The position numbers and the translations under genes were made by a program. A stretch of 64,000 nucleotides of DNA. Source: Pantoea ananatis LMG 2665 (GTDB lineage: Bacteria > Pseudomonadota > Gammaproteobacteria > Enterobacterales > Enterobacteriaceae). Location of the stretch: NCBI RefSeq assembly GCF_000710035.2, contig NZ_JMJJ01000007.1, positions 62,001 to 126,000 of the forward strand, given 5' to 3'. Below the pieces are notes generated by a model that saw only the letters and a list, made by a program, of their open reading frames with translations, was not told the DNA's origin and ran no database searches. How positions within the stretch are numbered: the first letter of the stretch is position 1; each line of letters starts with the position of its first letter. Positions 8,211 through 20,527 of this stretch are shown here, in pieces.

Positions 8211-10346
8211 ATGAGCACAATAATTATTATATTGGCCGTAGTGCTAACCTGTTCAATTCTGGCAGGTATTGGATTTTGGTACGCTATGCGGCGCAGGCCG
8301 CCGTTGGCGAAACCGCTGCCATTCATTAGTCCGCCCTGCCGTAAACTTTCTGAGCGGGAGCGCAAGGCGGTTGAACAATACCTTGCCGCACTGGAAAAAC
8401 AGCCCCGTATCCTCAGCCCGGGTGAAACCCGTCGTCGTCATGAAAAACTGGTGCTCACGGCACAAAGCAACAACGTTTACCCTGTTACGCGGGCGATAAC
8501 CCGTTATGGCCTTTCCACGGACGATCCGCATAAGTGGCGCTACTACCTCGATGAAGTCGAAGTGCATTTGCCGCCGCTGTGGGAACAGTATATTACGGAC
8601 GAAAACTACGTTGAGTTAATCCGCACCCAGTCGATCCCCTTGATCATCTCTTTGAACGGGCATTCTCTGGTGGATTACGCTATCGATCAGCAGTCGCTGC
8701 CCAATCTGATACGTCCGTCCTCCACCAACGCCTCGATCCGTAAAGCCGAAAGTGAAAACGTCGAGCTGGTACGAGTACGCAAAGAAACGCTGGAAGAATA
8801 CCGACTGTCTCGTCCCGATGGCACGCGCGAAGCCGTAATTATCTCATTTGCCCTGCTGCTGTTTTTTATTGGTTTGCTGCTGCCCGCGAGCCTGATGATC
8901 TGGCTGTCCGTCCTTGCTGGCATGATGATTGTCGCCAGCCTGTGGCTGATGTATCGCGTACCGGGTGAAAATGGCCTGCGCGAAATTCACTGCTTGCGCG
9001 GGGCCCCTAAGCGCTGGGGCCTGTTTGGGGAGTCAAATCAGGAGCAGAGCAACATTACGCTGGGGATCATCGATCTGGCTTATCCTGCACACTGGCAGCC
9101 TTACGTCGCGCACGATCTTGGTCAGGTAACGGATGTCGATATTTATCTGAATCGTCAGGTAGTACGCCAGGGGCGCTTCCTTTCCCTTCAGGACGAGGTA
9201 AGGAATTTTCCGCTACAGCGCTGGCGGAAAAATGTTGTTCTTGCCGTTGGCTCGCTGATTGTTCTGGCCTTGTTGATCACCTGGATCCCCCTCAGTATGC
9301 CCATCAAACTCAGTCTGGCATGGGCTAAAGGGACGGAGAGCCTGGATGTGAATAGCGTAAACCAGCTGAGTCGTGAAGATCTTAAAGTAGGCGACAGCCT
9401 TAAGGTCACCGGAACCGGTATGTGTGCGGTACCGGACAACTACCAAAGCAACCGCACCTATACTTATATGCCGTTCGATTGCTCGCAAATTTACTGGAAT
9501 AACGCCACACCGCTGCCGCTGCCCCACTCAGATATTATTGAGAAAGCCTCGGCGTTGCTGGACACCACCACCAGGCAGCTCCATCCTGAAACGAACACCG
9601 ACCCCAAACTGAACCCACAGTTAGCGTCGGCGATTCAGAAATCAGGCATGATTCTGCTGGATGACTTTTCGGACCTCGTGTTAAAAACGCAGGCGCTTTG
9701 CAATCAGGCACAGGACTGTATGCGACTCAAAAATGCGCTGGTCAATCTGGGGAATGCCAAAGACTGGGACACCTTAGTCAGCCGTGCCGATTCTGGCCAG
9801 CTAAACGGGATGAATGTCCTGTTGCGTCCGGTCAGTGCGGAGGCGCTGGAAAACCTGGTGCACACGGCTACCTCTACCTTCTTCTTCCGCGAAACGCGCC
9901 GCGCCGCAGAGAACCTGAACAGCCCACCGCCAGGCGGGTTTGTTATCGCCAGTGATGAAGGGCATCAGCTCGTCAATCAGCCTCAGCCCGCCGTTCCTCT
10001 GTTTGATCTGGATGCGGGTTCGCAGTGGCAAGAGCTGCAGCGTCTGTCCTCCTTGTTGCTGCACACACCGTTTAGCGCTACAGGCATCATTACCGGCATT
10101 TATACCGATGCCAACGGCACGCGTCATATCGCCCTGCACAATGAGCCTGACGCCATGGCAAAATGGCGCTATCTGGGCGCCGCACTGTTGCTTATCGTGT
10201 TGCTGACCTGCGCCATTACCAACGGTCTGCTGGCACTGCGGCGCATCCATCTTAACCGCCAGCGAATGCTTGCTATCCAGCAGTATTACGATAAGTGCTT
10301 TAATCCCTCGCTTAACACTATACAGGGCGTGCGCTCCATATTCTGA
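8211..10346 (+). CDS. igaA: IgaA/YrfF inner-membrane inhibitor of the Rcs phosphorelay
   Basis: 711-residue polytopic inner-membrane protein of the IgaA/UmoB family. Membrane segments are at residues about 2-24, 205-247 (two helices), 343-365 and 650-675; the large periplasmic domain lies between the last two. IgaA restrains RcsD/RcsC signalling and is essential in Salmonella and E. coli when Rcs is intact. The periplasmic domain has several cysteines (for example CAVPDNY, FDCSQ, ALCNQAQDC), as in other family members. It is followed by yrfG, hslR and hslO on the same strand. Confidence 0.96.
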   Translation: MSTIIIILAVVLTCSILAGIGFWYAMRRRPPLAKPLPFISPPCRKLSERERKAVEQYLAALEKQPRILSPGETRRRHEKLVLTAQSNNVYPVTRAITRYGLSTDDPHKWRYYLDEVEVHLPPLWEQYITDENYVELIRTQSIPLIISLNGHSLVDYAIDQQSLPNLIRPSSTNASIRKAESENVELVRVRKETLEEYRLSRPDGTREAVIISFALLLFFIGLLLPASLMIWLSVLAGMMIVASLWLMYRVPGENGLREIHCLRGAPKRWGLFGESNQEQSNITLGIIDLAYPAHWQPYVAHDLGQVTDVDIYLNRQVVRQGRFLSLQDEVRNFPLQRWRKNVVLAVGSLIVLALLITWIPLSMPIKLSLAWAKGTESLDVNSVNQLSREDLKVGDSLKVTGTGMCAVPDNYQSNRTYTYMPFDCSQIYWNNATPLPLPHSDIIEKASALLDTTTRQLHPETNTDPKLNPQLASAIQKSGMILLDDFSDLVLKTQALCNQAQDCMRLKNALVNLGNAKDWDTLVSRADSGQLNGMNVLLRPVSAEALENLVHTATSTFFFRETRRAAENLNSPPPGGFVIASDEGHQLVNQPQPAVPLFDLDAGSQWQELQRLSSLLLHTPFSATGIITGIYTDANGTRHIALHNEPDAMAKWRYLGAALLLIVLLTCAITNGLLALRRIHLNRQRMLAIQQYYDKCFNPSLNTIQGVRSIF

Positions 10347-10399
10347 GCCACCTGCAACTGTGCTACCCTGTTGCGCTGACAAGCAACGGGTGAATTGCC

Positions 10400-11068
10400 A
10401 TGATGTTCAACGGGTCCGACATTGACACCGTGCTGCTCGATATGGACGGCACGCTGCTTGATTTGGCGTTTGACCGCTTTTTCTGGCTGGAGCATGTCCC
10501 CGACATCCTGAGCACCCAACGCGGCATCCCTGCTGCTCAGGCCCGGCTGATTATTGAAGAAAAATATCAGGCCGTAGCGCATACGCTAAACTGGTATTGT
10601 CTGGATTACTGGTCACAGGCGTTGCAGTTGGACATTCATGCCATGACCTGGGAACAACGTCACCGGGTCAGTATCCGCGCGGATACGCTGCCTTTTCTAC
10701 AGGCACTGCGTCGCGCGGGTAAGCGCACCATCCTGCTGACCAATGCGCATCCCTGGAATCTGGATGTGAAACTCAAACAGACAGCTTTAGCACCACACCT
10801 TGATTTATTGCTTTCCACCCATACCTTTGGCTATCCGAAAGAAGATCAGCGTTTGTGGCAGGCAGTTGAGCAGCACACTGGCTTTGATGCATCGCGGACA
10901 TTGTTCATCGATGACAGCGAAATCATCCTCGATGCCGCCAAATCATGGGGAATCGGCTGGTGCCTGGGCGTCAGTAATCCTGACTCTGGCCGTCCTGAAC
11001 AACACTTTCAGCGTCACTGTGCGATCAGCGACTACCGCACACTGATTCCGTTCTGGGAGCAGCAATGA
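10400..11068 (+). CDS. yrfG: GMP/IMP nucleotidase YrfG (HAD family)
   Basis: 222-residue HAD-superfamily phosphatase. Motif I DMDGT is at residues 14-18 (Asp14 nucleophile, Asp16 acid/base), motif II is LLTNAHP, and motif IV is FIDDSEIILDAA. It aligns end to end with E. coli YrfG, a 5'-nucleotidase acting on GMP and IMP. The stop codon overlaps the hslR start (ATGA), so both are translationally coupled. It lies 53 bp after igaA and may be transcribed with it. Confidence 0.94.
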   Translation: MMFNGSDIDTVLLDMDGTLLDLAFDRFFWLEHVPDILSTQRGIPAAQARLIIEEKYQAVAHTLNWYCLDYWSQALQLDIHAMTWEQRHRVSIRADTLPFLQALRRAGKRTILLTNAHPWNLDVKLKQTALAPHLDLLLSTHTFGYPKEDQRLWQAVEQHTGFDASRTLFIDDSEIILDAAKSWGIGWCLGVSNPDSGRPEQHFQRHCAISDYRTLIPFWEQQ

Positions 11069-11466
11069 AAGAGAAACCCGACGAAGGCGTTCGTCTTGAT
11101 AAATGGCTTTGGGCGGCACGGTTCTACAAAACCCGCTCGATTGCGCGCGAAATGATTGAAGGTGGCAAGGTTCATTACAATGGTCAGCGGAGTAAACCCA
11201 GTAAACTGGTCGAACGGGATGCTGAGTTAACCCTGCGTCAGGGCAATGAGGAGCGAACGGTCGTCATTGCCGAAATCAGCGAGCAGCGGCGCCCCGCCAG
11301 TGAAGCACAGCTGCTTTACCGCGAAACCGAAGCCAGTATTGAAAAACGTGAAAAAGTGGCTCTGGCACGCAAGATGAATGCGCTGACCATGCCCCATCCC
11401 GATCGCCGGCCCGATAAGAAAGAACGCCGCGATTTGATGAAGTTTAAGTTATCGGGCGATGAGTAA
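11065..11466 (+). CDS. hslR: Heat shock protein 15, ribosome-associated
   Basis: 133-residue basic protein with an N-terminal S4 RNA-binding domain (VRLDKWLWAARFYKTRSIA ... GGKVHYNGQRSKPS) and a charged C-terminal tail. Hsp15 binds stalled 50S subunits carrying peptidyl-tRNA and helps to recycle them. It overlaps yrfG by 4 bp and is followed after 45 bp by hslO; the pair is a heat-shock unit in E. coli. Confidence 0.95.
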   Translation: MKEKPDEGVRLDKWLWAARFYKTRSIAREMIEGGKVHYNGQRSKPSKLVERDAELTLRQGNEERTVVIAEISEQRRPASEAQLLYRETEASIEKREKVALARKMNALTMPHPDRRPDKKERRDLMKFKLSGDE

Positions 11467-11511
11467 ACCGGCTACTGAGCCGGTTATCGTCCGCCAAAAG
11501 AGAGAAAAACT

Positions 11512-12378
11512 ATGTCTGTACAAGATCAACTGCGCCGCTATTTGTTTGAAAATGCTGCCGTCCGCGGCGAACTGGTTAATGTTTCAAACACCTGGCACGC
11601 TATCCTTAAAAATCACGACTACCCGCCAGCCGTACAAACGCTGCTGGGGGAGTTACTGGTGGCAACCAGCTTGCTGACTGCCACGCTTAAATTTGACGGT
11701 GAAATTACCGTGCAGCTTCAAGGCGATGGCCCCCTGACCTTAGCCGTGATCAATGGTAATAATCAGCAGGAGTTACGTGGCATCGCCCGCATGAAAGGTG
11801 ACATTCCTGACGACAGCACGCTCAAAAGCATGGTGGGTAACGGCTATCTGGTTATCACCATCACGCCTGAAAAGGGCGAGCGTTATCAGGGCGTGGTAGG
11901 ACTGGAAGGTGACACGCTGAGCGACTGTCTGGAAGACTACTTTATGCGCTCAGAGCAATTGCCGACCCGACTGTTTATCCGCACCAGCGACGCAGGCGCA
12001 GCCGGGATTCTGCTGCAGGTCCTACCGGCTCAGGACACGAGTAAAGATGACTTTGAGCATCTGGCGACGCTGACAGAAACCATTAAAACCGAAGAGCTGA
12101 TTGATTTGCCTGCAACCGATGTCCTGTGGCGACTTTATCACCAGGAAGAGGTGACCGTTTACGATCCGCAGCCGGTTGTTTATAAATGCACATGTTCACG
12201 CGAACGCTGTAGCGAGGTGCTGAAAACCCTGCCGCAGGAAGAAGTTGACGAGATCATTGCAGAAGATGGCAAAATCGATATGAACTGCGACTATTGTGGA
12301 TCGCATTACGTATTCGATGCGGTAGACATTGCCGGGATCCGCAGCAACTCCGTTGAGAACAGCAATCGACTTCACTGA
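11512..12378 (+). CDS. hslO: Redox-regulated chaperone Hsp33
   Basis: 288-residue cytoplasmic holdase activated by oxidation. The zinc-binding cysteines are visible as CTC at residues 226/228 and CDYC at 259/262, the CxC-x30-CxxC redox switch of the family. The N-terminal substrate-binding domain aligns with E. coli Hsp33. The start has AGAGAGAAAA upstream. In E. coli yhgE lies between hslO and pckA; here it is missing. Confidence 0.97.
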   Translation: MSVQDQLRRYLFENAAVRGELVNVSNTWHAILKNHDYPPAVQTLLGELLVATSLLTATLKFDGEITVQLQGDGPLTLAVINGNNQQELRGIARMKGDIPDDSTLKSMVGNGYLVITITPEKGERYQGVVGLEGDTLSDCLEDYFMRSEQLPTRLFIRTSDAGAAGILLQVLPAQDTSKDDFEHLATLTETIKTEELIDLPATDVLWRLYHQEEVTVYDPQPVVYKCTCSRERCSEVLKTLPQEEVDEIIAEDGKIDMNCDYCGSHYVFDAVDIAGIRSNSVENSNRLH

Positions 12379-12384
12379 TCGGAC

Positions 12385-12405
12385 CAGGGCGGTTATGCCG
12401 CCCTG
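12385..12405 (+). terminator. Hairpin after hslO
   Basis: Inverted repeat CAGGGCGG TTATG CCGCCCTG seven bases after the hslO stop codon. No T run follows, so termination may be weak or Rho-assisted. Confidence 0.45.
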
Positions 12406-12658
12406 CCTGCCTCACTGCTATGCCATTAATTTACTTAGCAAATTATCTTTTTTTACTTTCATAACATCTTAAAAACGTTCGAAACATATCCTTAACGCGC
12501 CCTAAGTCTCATTTTTAACGAACAAGCCTTTCTCGCCTGGCACAGTAGCGTAAACTGCGCGCGATCGCGTCTCCGCCCCTCACTCTGTGGCATTTTAAGG
12601 ACGCGATCCCAAACTCTCTTTGCCCTACAGAACAGACACCGATTTAAGGAGCAGTAAA

Positions 12659-14278
12659 ATGCGCGTTAACGGCCTGACCTCGAAAGCCCTTGCCGATCTG
12701 GGCATCACCGATACCACTGAGGTGGTTCATAACCCTGATTACGCTACGCTATTTCAGGAAGAGATGCGTCCGGAGCTCGAAGGTTTTGAGCGTGGCACCC
12801 TGACGCAGAGCGGCGCAATCGCCGTTGATACCGGGATTTTTACCGGGCGCTCGCCCAAGGATAAGTACATTGTGCGTGATGACACCACGCGCGATACGCT
12901 GTGGTGGAACGATCAAGGAACCGGAAAGAACGATAATCAGCCCCTGTCCCAGGAAACCTGGCAGGCGCTGAAAAAATGCGTGACCCGGCAGCTCTCAGGG
13001 AAGCGTCTGTTCGTTATTGATGCCTTCTGCGGGGCTAACCCGGATTCACGCCTGAGCGTGCGTTTTGTTACCGAGGTTGCCTGGCAGGCGCATTTCGTCA
13101 AAAACATGTTCATTCAACCGAGCGCGGCTGAGCTGGATAACTTCACGCCCGATTTTGTAGTGATGAATGGGGCTAAATGCACCAACCCTGACTGGCAGGC
13201 ACAAGGGCTGCATTCCGAGAACTTTGTTGCCTTTAACCTGACCGAACGTATGCAGCTGATTGGCGGCACATGGTACGGCGGAGAAATGAAGAAGGGGCTG
13301 TTCGCGGTGATGAACTATCTGCTGCCGCTGAAGGGCATTGCCTCTATGCACTGCTCCGCCAACGTGGGTAAAGCAGGCGATGTCGCGGTATTCTTTGGAC
13401 TGTCCGGCACGGGTAAAACCACGCTTTCTACCGATCCGGACCGCCAGTTAATCGGTGACGACGAACACGGCTGGGACGATGACGGCGTGTTCAACTTTGA
13501 AGGCGGCTGTTACGCGAAAACGATTAACCTTTCTGAACAGGCTGAGCCGGAAATCTATCGCGCCATTCGTCGTAACGCCTTATTGGAAAACGTCGTGGTA
13601 CGTGAAGACGGCAGCATCGATTTTGCTGACGGCAGCAAAACCGAAAACACCCGTGTGTCCTATCCGATTAACCATATCGACAATATTGTTCAGCCGGTTT
13701 CCAAAGCAGGCCATGCGAAGAAAGTCATTTTCCTGACCGCCGACGCCTTTGGCGTGCTGCCGCCCGTCTCCAGACTGACGCCAGAGCAGACTCAGTATCA
13801 TTTCCTGTCGGGCTTTACAGCGAAGCTGGCAGGCACGGAGCGCGGAGTAACGGCGCCAACGCCAACCTTCTCAGCCTGTTTTGGCGCAGCCTTCCTGACG
13901 CTGCATCCCACACAGTATGCAGAAGTGTTGGTGAAACGCATGGAAGCGGCGGGCGCGCAGGCTTATCTGGTTAATACGGGCTGGAACGGCAGTGGCAAGC
14001 GTATCTCATTGAAAAATACCCGTGCCATCATCAACGCCATTCTGGCCGGTGAACTGGACGATGCGCCAACGGAAACGCTGCCGGTATTTAACCTGCAGGT
14101 GCCAAAAACGTTGGGCGATCTGGATGCCGAAACGCTCGACCCACGTCGTACCTGGGAAAGCGAAGAGAAGTGGCACGCGGCGGCAGATGATTTAGCCCAG
14201 CGCTTTATCACTAACTTTGAAAAATATACCGATAATGCGGCCGGTGCCGCGTTGGTAAAAGCAGGTCCTCAGCGTTAA
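12659..14278 (+). CDS. pckA: Phosphoenolpyruvate carboxykinase (ATP)
   Basis: 539 residues, matching E. coli PckA. The start at 12659 ([16 protein letters not shown]) has AAGGAGCAGTAAA just upstream; the frame is open further but without a ribosome site. The kinase P-loop GLSGTGKTT and the nearby magnesium-binding D(D)EHGW segment are present. The enzyme makes PEP from oxaloacetate in gluconeogenesis. It stands alone, convergent with envZ-ompR. The 280 bp upstream are AT-rich and should hold its promoter; I could not identify a clear CRP site. Confidence 0.98.
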   Translation: MRVNGLTSKALADLGITDTTEVVHNPDYATLFQEEMRPELEGFERGTLTQSGAIAVDTGIFTGRSPKDKYIVRDDTTRDTLWWNDQGTGKNDNQPLSQETWQALKKCVTRQLSGKRLFVIDAFCGANPDSRLSVRFVTEVAWQAHFVKNMFIQPSAAELDNFTPDFVVMNGAKCTNPDWQAQGLHSENFVAFNLTERMQLIGGTWYGGEMKKGLFAVMNYLLPLKGIASMHCSANVGKAGDVAVFFGLSGTGKTTLSTDPDRQLIGDDEHGWDDDGVFNFEGGCYAKTINLSEQAEPEIYRAIRRNALLENVVVREDGSIDFADGSKTENTRVSYPINHIDNIVQPVSKAGHAKKVIFLTADAFGVLPPVSRLTPEQTQYHFLSGFTAKLAGTERGVTAPTPTFSACFGAAFLTLHPTQYAEVLVKRMEAAGAQAYLVNTGWNGSGKRISLKNTRAIINAILAGELDDAPTETLPVFNLQVPKTLGDLDAETLDPRRTWESEEKWHAAADDLAQRFITNFEKYTDNAAGAALVKAGPQR

Positions 14279-14282
14279 TCAC

Positions 14283-14311
14283 AGCGGCGCGGCTTAACAG
14301 GCCGCGCCGCT
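14283..14311. terminator. Bidirectional hairpin between pckA and envZ
   Basis: Perfect 11-bp stem AGCGGCGCGGC/GCCGCGCCGCT with a 7-nt loop, followed by GCTGTTT on the plus strand. It sits in the 38 bp between convergent pckA and envZ and probably terminates both. Confidence 0.7.
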
Positions 14312-14316
14312 GCTGT

Positions 14317-16397
<2,081 letters not shown>

Positions 16398-16932
16398 TTT
16401 TAACTCCCAAAGGCGCTATTGCCTGAGCCGATATTGTTAAAAAAAGATGCGGCACAGTGACAGTGTTTAATGGTTTATATTCTAGTCAAAATTGTTACAA
16501 AGCATATTAAACAGCAGCTTATATTTAAATTTTGGTCTGACGGCCGGGCAAGCTGCGTAATGACCACGGCGTTGAACAGAATACGGCAAATCTGAAATAT
16601 TGGGTAAAATTCCGCTATTCACTGGTTTAGACGCGGCACACCGTGGCACAGCACTTGCAAATTCAAGCGCTTGCCGGAAAATTTGACTTAAATGACGTTC
16701 GTATCTGACGACGAATCCCGTATAGTCCGGTTTTTTAGACTGATAACAGCATAATATTCGGAAAAAAAACAGGTTAATACGCGACCTCTCTCGGATTAGT
16801 TTGAGAAGCCTCCCGAACAAGGCCATCTGCAGGTAAAGAGAGATAAATCAAACAGTAAAGCCCGCTTTGCGGCCCAATGGATTTCACCCACACTATAGCG
16901 ACACCAACTTGCCGCTTTACGGGGAAACCATA
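16398..16932. other. Long intergenic region between ompR and yjbE-like gene
   Basis: About 535 bp, AT-rich, between divergent genes. It should contain the ompR promoter region on the left and that of the YjbE-like gene on the right. I looked for an RcsB box (TAAGAATATTCCTA-like) and an ops/JUMPstart element and saw neither clearly. No open frame here has a ribosome site and a believable protein. Confidence 0.5.
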
Positions 16933-17181
16933 ATGAAAAAAACGATTTTACTGCTGAGCGCACTGGCTTTGGCCAGCGTCGGTCAGACTTATGCCGCAAC
17001 CGCAACCGGTGAAGCCGCGGGCGCACAGGCAACGACCACCGCTCAGGGTAACTCCAACGCGATTGGTATTGGCGCAGTCGCCGCTCTGCTGGGCGTTGGA
17101 CTGGCAACGGCTGGCGGCGGCGGCGGTGACGGCACCAACAGCAGCACCTCGACGACCACCTCGACCAAAGCCGGTAAGTAA
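16933..17181 (+). CDS. YjbE/GfcA-like small secreted exopolysaccharide-associated protein
   Basis: 82-residue exported protein. The start at 16933 follows GGGGAAACCATA and begins a signal peptide (MKKTILLLSALALASVGQTYA). The mature part is alanine/glycine/threonine-rich: TGEAAGAQATTTAQGN, a hydrophobic stretch (IGIGAVAALLGVGLATAGGGGG) and a Thr/Ser tail ending TSTKAGK. This matches the style and length of E. coli YjbE (80 residues, GEAAG..., AATGGGDGSNTGTTTT) and the related GfcA. In E. coli these precede yjbFGH or gfcBCDE; here no partner genes follow. It has its own terminator. Function is inferred from resemblance only. Confidence 0.68.
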   Translation: MKKTILLLSALALASVGQTYAATATGEAAGAQATTTAQGNSNAIGIGAVAALLGVGLATAGGGGGDGTNSSTSTTTSTKAGK

Positions 17182-17245
17182 TTCCTGCCGCCACGGAACC
17201 GCACCGGTCTGGATATGACAGCCCCATCCTCTGTCATCGCCGTAT

Positions 17246-17276
17246 AAGGGTTTTTTAACAGGTAAAAAACCCTTTT
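17246..17276 (+). terminator. Rho-independent terminator after the YjbE-like gene
   Basis: Stem AAGGGTTTTTT/AAAAAACCCTT (11 bp) with 7-nt loop AACAGGT, followed by TTTT. It lies between the YjbE-like gene and greB, so the two are separate transcription units. Confidence 0.75.
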
Positions 17277-17344
17277 CCCACCTCTTTTTCGCCACGCACG
17301 ATTTGCTTTACACTGATCCTCTTTCGATTTGACCGGCTTGTACC

Positions 17345-17821
17345 ATGAGAACCCGACTGATTACCCGAGAAGGTTTCAACACCTTAAAAGCTGAACTCGA
17401 TCACCTGTGGCGTGAAGAGCGACCTGAAGTCACCAAAAAAGTGACCTGGGCCGCCAGCCTCGGCGACCGCAGCGAAAATGCGGATTATCAATACAATAAG
17501 AAACGCCTGCGTGAAATTGACCGCCGCGTGCGCTATTTGAGCAAGAGCATTGAGCAACTGCGCATTGTGGATTATTCACCCCAGCAGGATGGCAAAGTAT
17601 TTTTTGGCGCCTGGGTTGAAGTCGAAAACGATGACGGCGATGTGAAGCGCTTCCGTATCGTGGGTTACGATGAGATTTTTGGCCGCAAGGATTACATCTC
17701 AATTGACTCGCCCATGGCGCGGGCGCTGTTAAAAAAGGCCGTCGGCGACGCGGCGGTAGTAGAAACGCCAGCGGGCCCGGCATGCTGGTATGTCAATGAA
17801 ATTAGCTATGTTGAAGGCTGA
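17345..17821 (+). CDS. greB: Transcription elongation factor GreB
   Basis: 158-residue GreA/GreB-family factor. The N-terminal coiled coil carries the acidic tip residues in SLGDRSENADYQYNKKRLREIDRRVRYL, which reach the RNA polymerase active site to stimulate cleavage of backtracked RNA. The C-terminal domain has the GreB-typical VDYSPQQDGKVFFGAWVEVENDDG and GYDEIFGRKDYISIDSPMARALL. It resumes arrested transcription. It is followed by tex, as in E. coli. Confidence 0.97.
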   Translation: MRTRLITREGFNTLKAELDHLWREERPEVTKKVTWAASLGDRSENADYQYNKKRLREIDRRVRYLSKSIEQLRIVDYSPQQDGKVFFGAWVEVENDDGDVKRFRIVGYDEIFGRKDYISIDSPMARALLKKAVGDAAVVETPAGPACWYVNEISYVEG

Positions 17822-17920
17822 TTCAGAATATCGCTGAAAGCAGGCCGCTTCTCTGGCAATTTCAGCCATCAATCCGTATAACTATCGGCTATTTCTCAAC
17901 CCAGAAAGCATAATAGTCCG

Positions 17921-20245
17921 ATGATGAATGTTCTTAGCCAGCTAATTGCAAGTGAGCTACAGGCGCGCCCTGAGCAAGTTGATGCGGCCGTCCGCCTGTT
18001 GGATGAAGGGAATACCGTGCCGTTTATCGCACGTTATCGTAAAGAGGTGACGGGCGGCCTGGATGATACACAACTCCGCCAGCTCGAAACCCGCCTCAGC
18101 TACCTGCGTGAATTATCCGAGCGTCGGCAGGCCATCCTGAAATCTATAGAGGAACAGGGAAAACTCACCGACGATCTGGCGAATGCCATCAATACCACCC
18201 TCAGCAAAACCGAACTTGAAGACCTCTACCTGCCCTATAAGCCTAAGCGCCGTACGCGTGGCCAAATCGCGATTGAAGCCGGGCTGGAACCCCTGGCCGA
18301 TACCTTATGGCAGGATCCTTCACAGGACCCTGAGCAGTTGGCAACAGGCTATGTGAATGTGGATAACGGTGTCGCTGACGTTCGTGCGGCGCTGGATGGC
18401 GCGCGTTATATCCTGATGGAGCGCTTTGCTGAAGATGCCGCCCTGCTGGCTAAAGTCCGCCACTATTTGTGGAAAAATGCCCATCTGGTCTCAAACGTGG
18501 TGGAAGGCAAAGAGGAAGAAGGCGCGAAATTCCGCGACTACTTCGATCACCATGAGCCGCTGCACAGCGTTCCTTCGCATCGCGCGCTGGCCATGCTGCG
18601 CGGTCGTAATGAAGGTATTTTACAGCTGTCGCTGAATGCCGATCCGCAGTTTGATGAGCCACCGCGCGAAAGCCACGGTGAAACCCTGATTGCGGAACAC
18701 CTGAATCTGCGACTGAATAACGCACCGGCTGACAGCTGGCGCAAGGCCGTGGTCAGTTGGACCTGGCGCATCAAAGTCATGCTGCATCTGGAAACCGAGC
18801 TGATGGGTACCGTTCGCGAGCGTGCGGAAGACGAGGCCATTAACGTCTTTGCCCGTAACCTGCACGACCTGTTAATGGCGGCACCTGCGGGCATGAGGGC
18901 CACGATGGGCCTGGATCCCGGCCTGCGTACCGGTGTGAAAGTTGCCGTGGTTGACGCGACCGGCAAGCTGGTCGCCACCGATACAGTTTATCCGCATACC
19001 GGGCAAACGGCCAAGGCGGCGGCAGCGGTCGCGGCGCTGTGCGTGAAACATCAGGTGGAACTGGTCGCCATCGGTAATGGCACTGCCTCACGTGAAACCG
19101 AGCGCTTCTTTCTGGATCTGCAAAAACAGTTTCCCCAGGTCACCGCCCAGAAAGTGATTGTCAGCGAAGCGGGCGCCTCAGTCTACTCCGCGTCTGAATT
19201 AGCTGCGCTGGAATTTCCGGATCTGGATGTCTCACTGCGTGGCGCAGTGTCGATCGCCCGTCGCCTGCAGGATCCGCTGGCCGAACTGGTGAAAATCGAT
19301 CCGAAATCGATCGGTGTAGGCCAGTATCAGCATGACGTCAGCCAGAGCCAGCTCGCGAAAAAACTGGATGCGGTGGTGGAAGACTGTGTGAACGCCGTCG
19401 GTGTCGATCTTAACACGGCTTCGGTACCGCTGCTGACGCGCGTGGCCGGGTTAACCCGCATGATGGCACAAAATATTGTTGGCTGGCGCGATGAAAACGG
19501 CCGTTTCCAGAACCGTCAGCAGCTTCTCAAGGTCAGCCGTCTTGGGCCTAAAGCGTTTGAGCAGTGCGCTGGCTTCCTGCGCATCAACCACGGCGATAAT
19601 CCACTGGATGCCTCGACGGTGCACCCGGAAGCTTATCCGGTGGTGGAACGCATTCTGGCCGCGACCGAGCAGGCGCTGAGTGAGCTGATGGGCAATCCCA
19701 CCAGCCTGCGTAACCTGAAAGCGTTGGACTTCACAGACGACCGCTTTGGTTTACCGACTGTGACCGACATCATGAAAGAGCTGGAAAAGCCGGGCCGCGA
19801 TCCCCGTCCTGAGTTTAAAACGGCACAGTTTGCCGAAGGCGTGGAAACCCTGAATGACCTGATGCCAGGCATGGTACTTGAAGGCGCCGTGACCAACGTC
19901 ACCAACTTTGGTGCGTTCGTCGATATTGGCGTGCATCAGGATGGCCTGGTTCATATTTCTTCGCTGTCGGACAAGTTTGTGGAAGATCCTCATCAGGTCG
20001 TGAAAGCGGGCGACATCGTTAAAGTTAAAGTGATGGAAGTGGATCTACAACGTAAGCGCATTGCCTTAACCATGCGCCTTGACGAGCAGCCGGGAGAAGG
20101 CAACGCGCGTGGCGCTAAGAGCGGTGCGCCACGCGAAGAAAAACGTCCGGCCGCGAACAAAGGCCGCGCACGTCCAGCCAGCCAGCCCTCGGGCAACAGC
20201 GCCATGGGCGACGCGCTGGCGGCGGCATTCGGTAAAAAACGCTAG
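17921..20245 (+). CDS. tex: Tex (YhgF) S1-domain RNA-binding transcription accessory protein
   Basis: 774-residue cytoplasmic protein, close to E. coli YhgF along its length. Order: N-terminal helical region, YqgF/RNase H-like domain ([21 protein letters not shown]), helix-hairpin-helix region ([20 protein letters not shown]), and an S1 domain from about residue 648 ([21 protein letters not shown]), then a basic, disordered tail ending [15 protein letters not shown]. Tex binds nucleic acids and affects transcription; its exact role in enterobacteria is unsettled. Two consecutive ATG codons start the frame. In E. coli feoABC follows; it is absent here. Confidence 0.96.
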   Translation: MMNVLSQLIASELQARPEQVDAAVRLLDEGNTVPFIARYRKEVTGGLDDTQLRQLETRLSYLRELSERRQAILKSIEEQGKLTDDLANAINTTLSKTELEDLYLPYKPKRRTRGQIAIEAGLEPLADTLWQDPSQDPEQLATGYVNVDNGVADVRAALDGARYILMERFAEDAALLAKVRHYLWKNAHLVSNVVEGKEEEGAKFRDYFDHHEPLHSVPSHRALAMLRGRNEGILQLSLNADPQFDEPPRESHGETLIAEHLNLRLNNAPADSWRKAVVSWTWRIKVMLHLETELMGTVRERAEDEAINVFARNLHDLLMAAPAGMRATMGLDPGLRTGVKVAVVDATGKLVATDTVYPHTGQTAKAAAAVAALCVKHQVELVAIGNGTASRETERFFLDLQKQFPQVTAQKVIVSEAGASVYSASELAALEFPDLDVSLRGAVSIARRLQDPLAELVKIDPKSIGVGQYQHDVSQSQLAKKLDAVVEDCVNAVGVDLNTASVPLLTRVAGLTRMMAQNIVGWRDENGRFQNRQQLLKVSRLGPKAFEQCAGFLRINHGDNPLDASTVHPEAYPVVERILAATEQALSELMGNPTSLRNLKALDFTDDRFGLPTVTDIMKELEKPGRDPRPEFKTAQFAEGVETLNDLMPGMVLEGAVTNVTNFGAFVDIGVHQDGLVHISSLSDKFVEDPHQVVKAGDIVKVKVMEVDLQRKRIALTMRLDEQPGEGNARGAKSGAPREEKRPAANKGRARPASQPSGNSAMGDALAAAFGKKR

Positions 20246-20257
20246 TTACGCACCACG

Positions 20258-20297
20258 CAGTCACCTCTTATCCCCGTCATGGAGAAGGAGGTGACTG
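20258..20297 (+). terminator. Inverted repeat after tex
   Basis: Perfect 10-bp arms CAGTCACCTC/GAGGTGACTG separated by 20 nt, starting 12 bp after the tex stop codon. The position fits a terminator, but the loop is large and no real T run follows. Confidence 0.4.
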
Positions 20298-20527
20298 TCA
20301 TCCTTCTCTCGCTGGTCGCTCGTTTTATCTGAACAGAAAAAACGTTCCAGGCTGCCCCTGTTTACCTTCTGACGTGGGCGCGGTTGCCGATGTGGGGCTT
20401 CACGCCTGCTGCTTTGCACTGGCTTTTCAGGCCGACCTGGCACGTTTGAGTTGAAAATCCCCGCCCTGAGGCTACGCTAAAAAGACGCCCGTCATAATAA
20501 CGACACCTGCTGTGGCACACTTTGATA

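Noticed and set aside
7902..8365. Minus-strand frames across the nudE-igaA gap
   Set aside because: Low-complexity translation of AT-rich promoter sequence; one overlaps the start of igaA.
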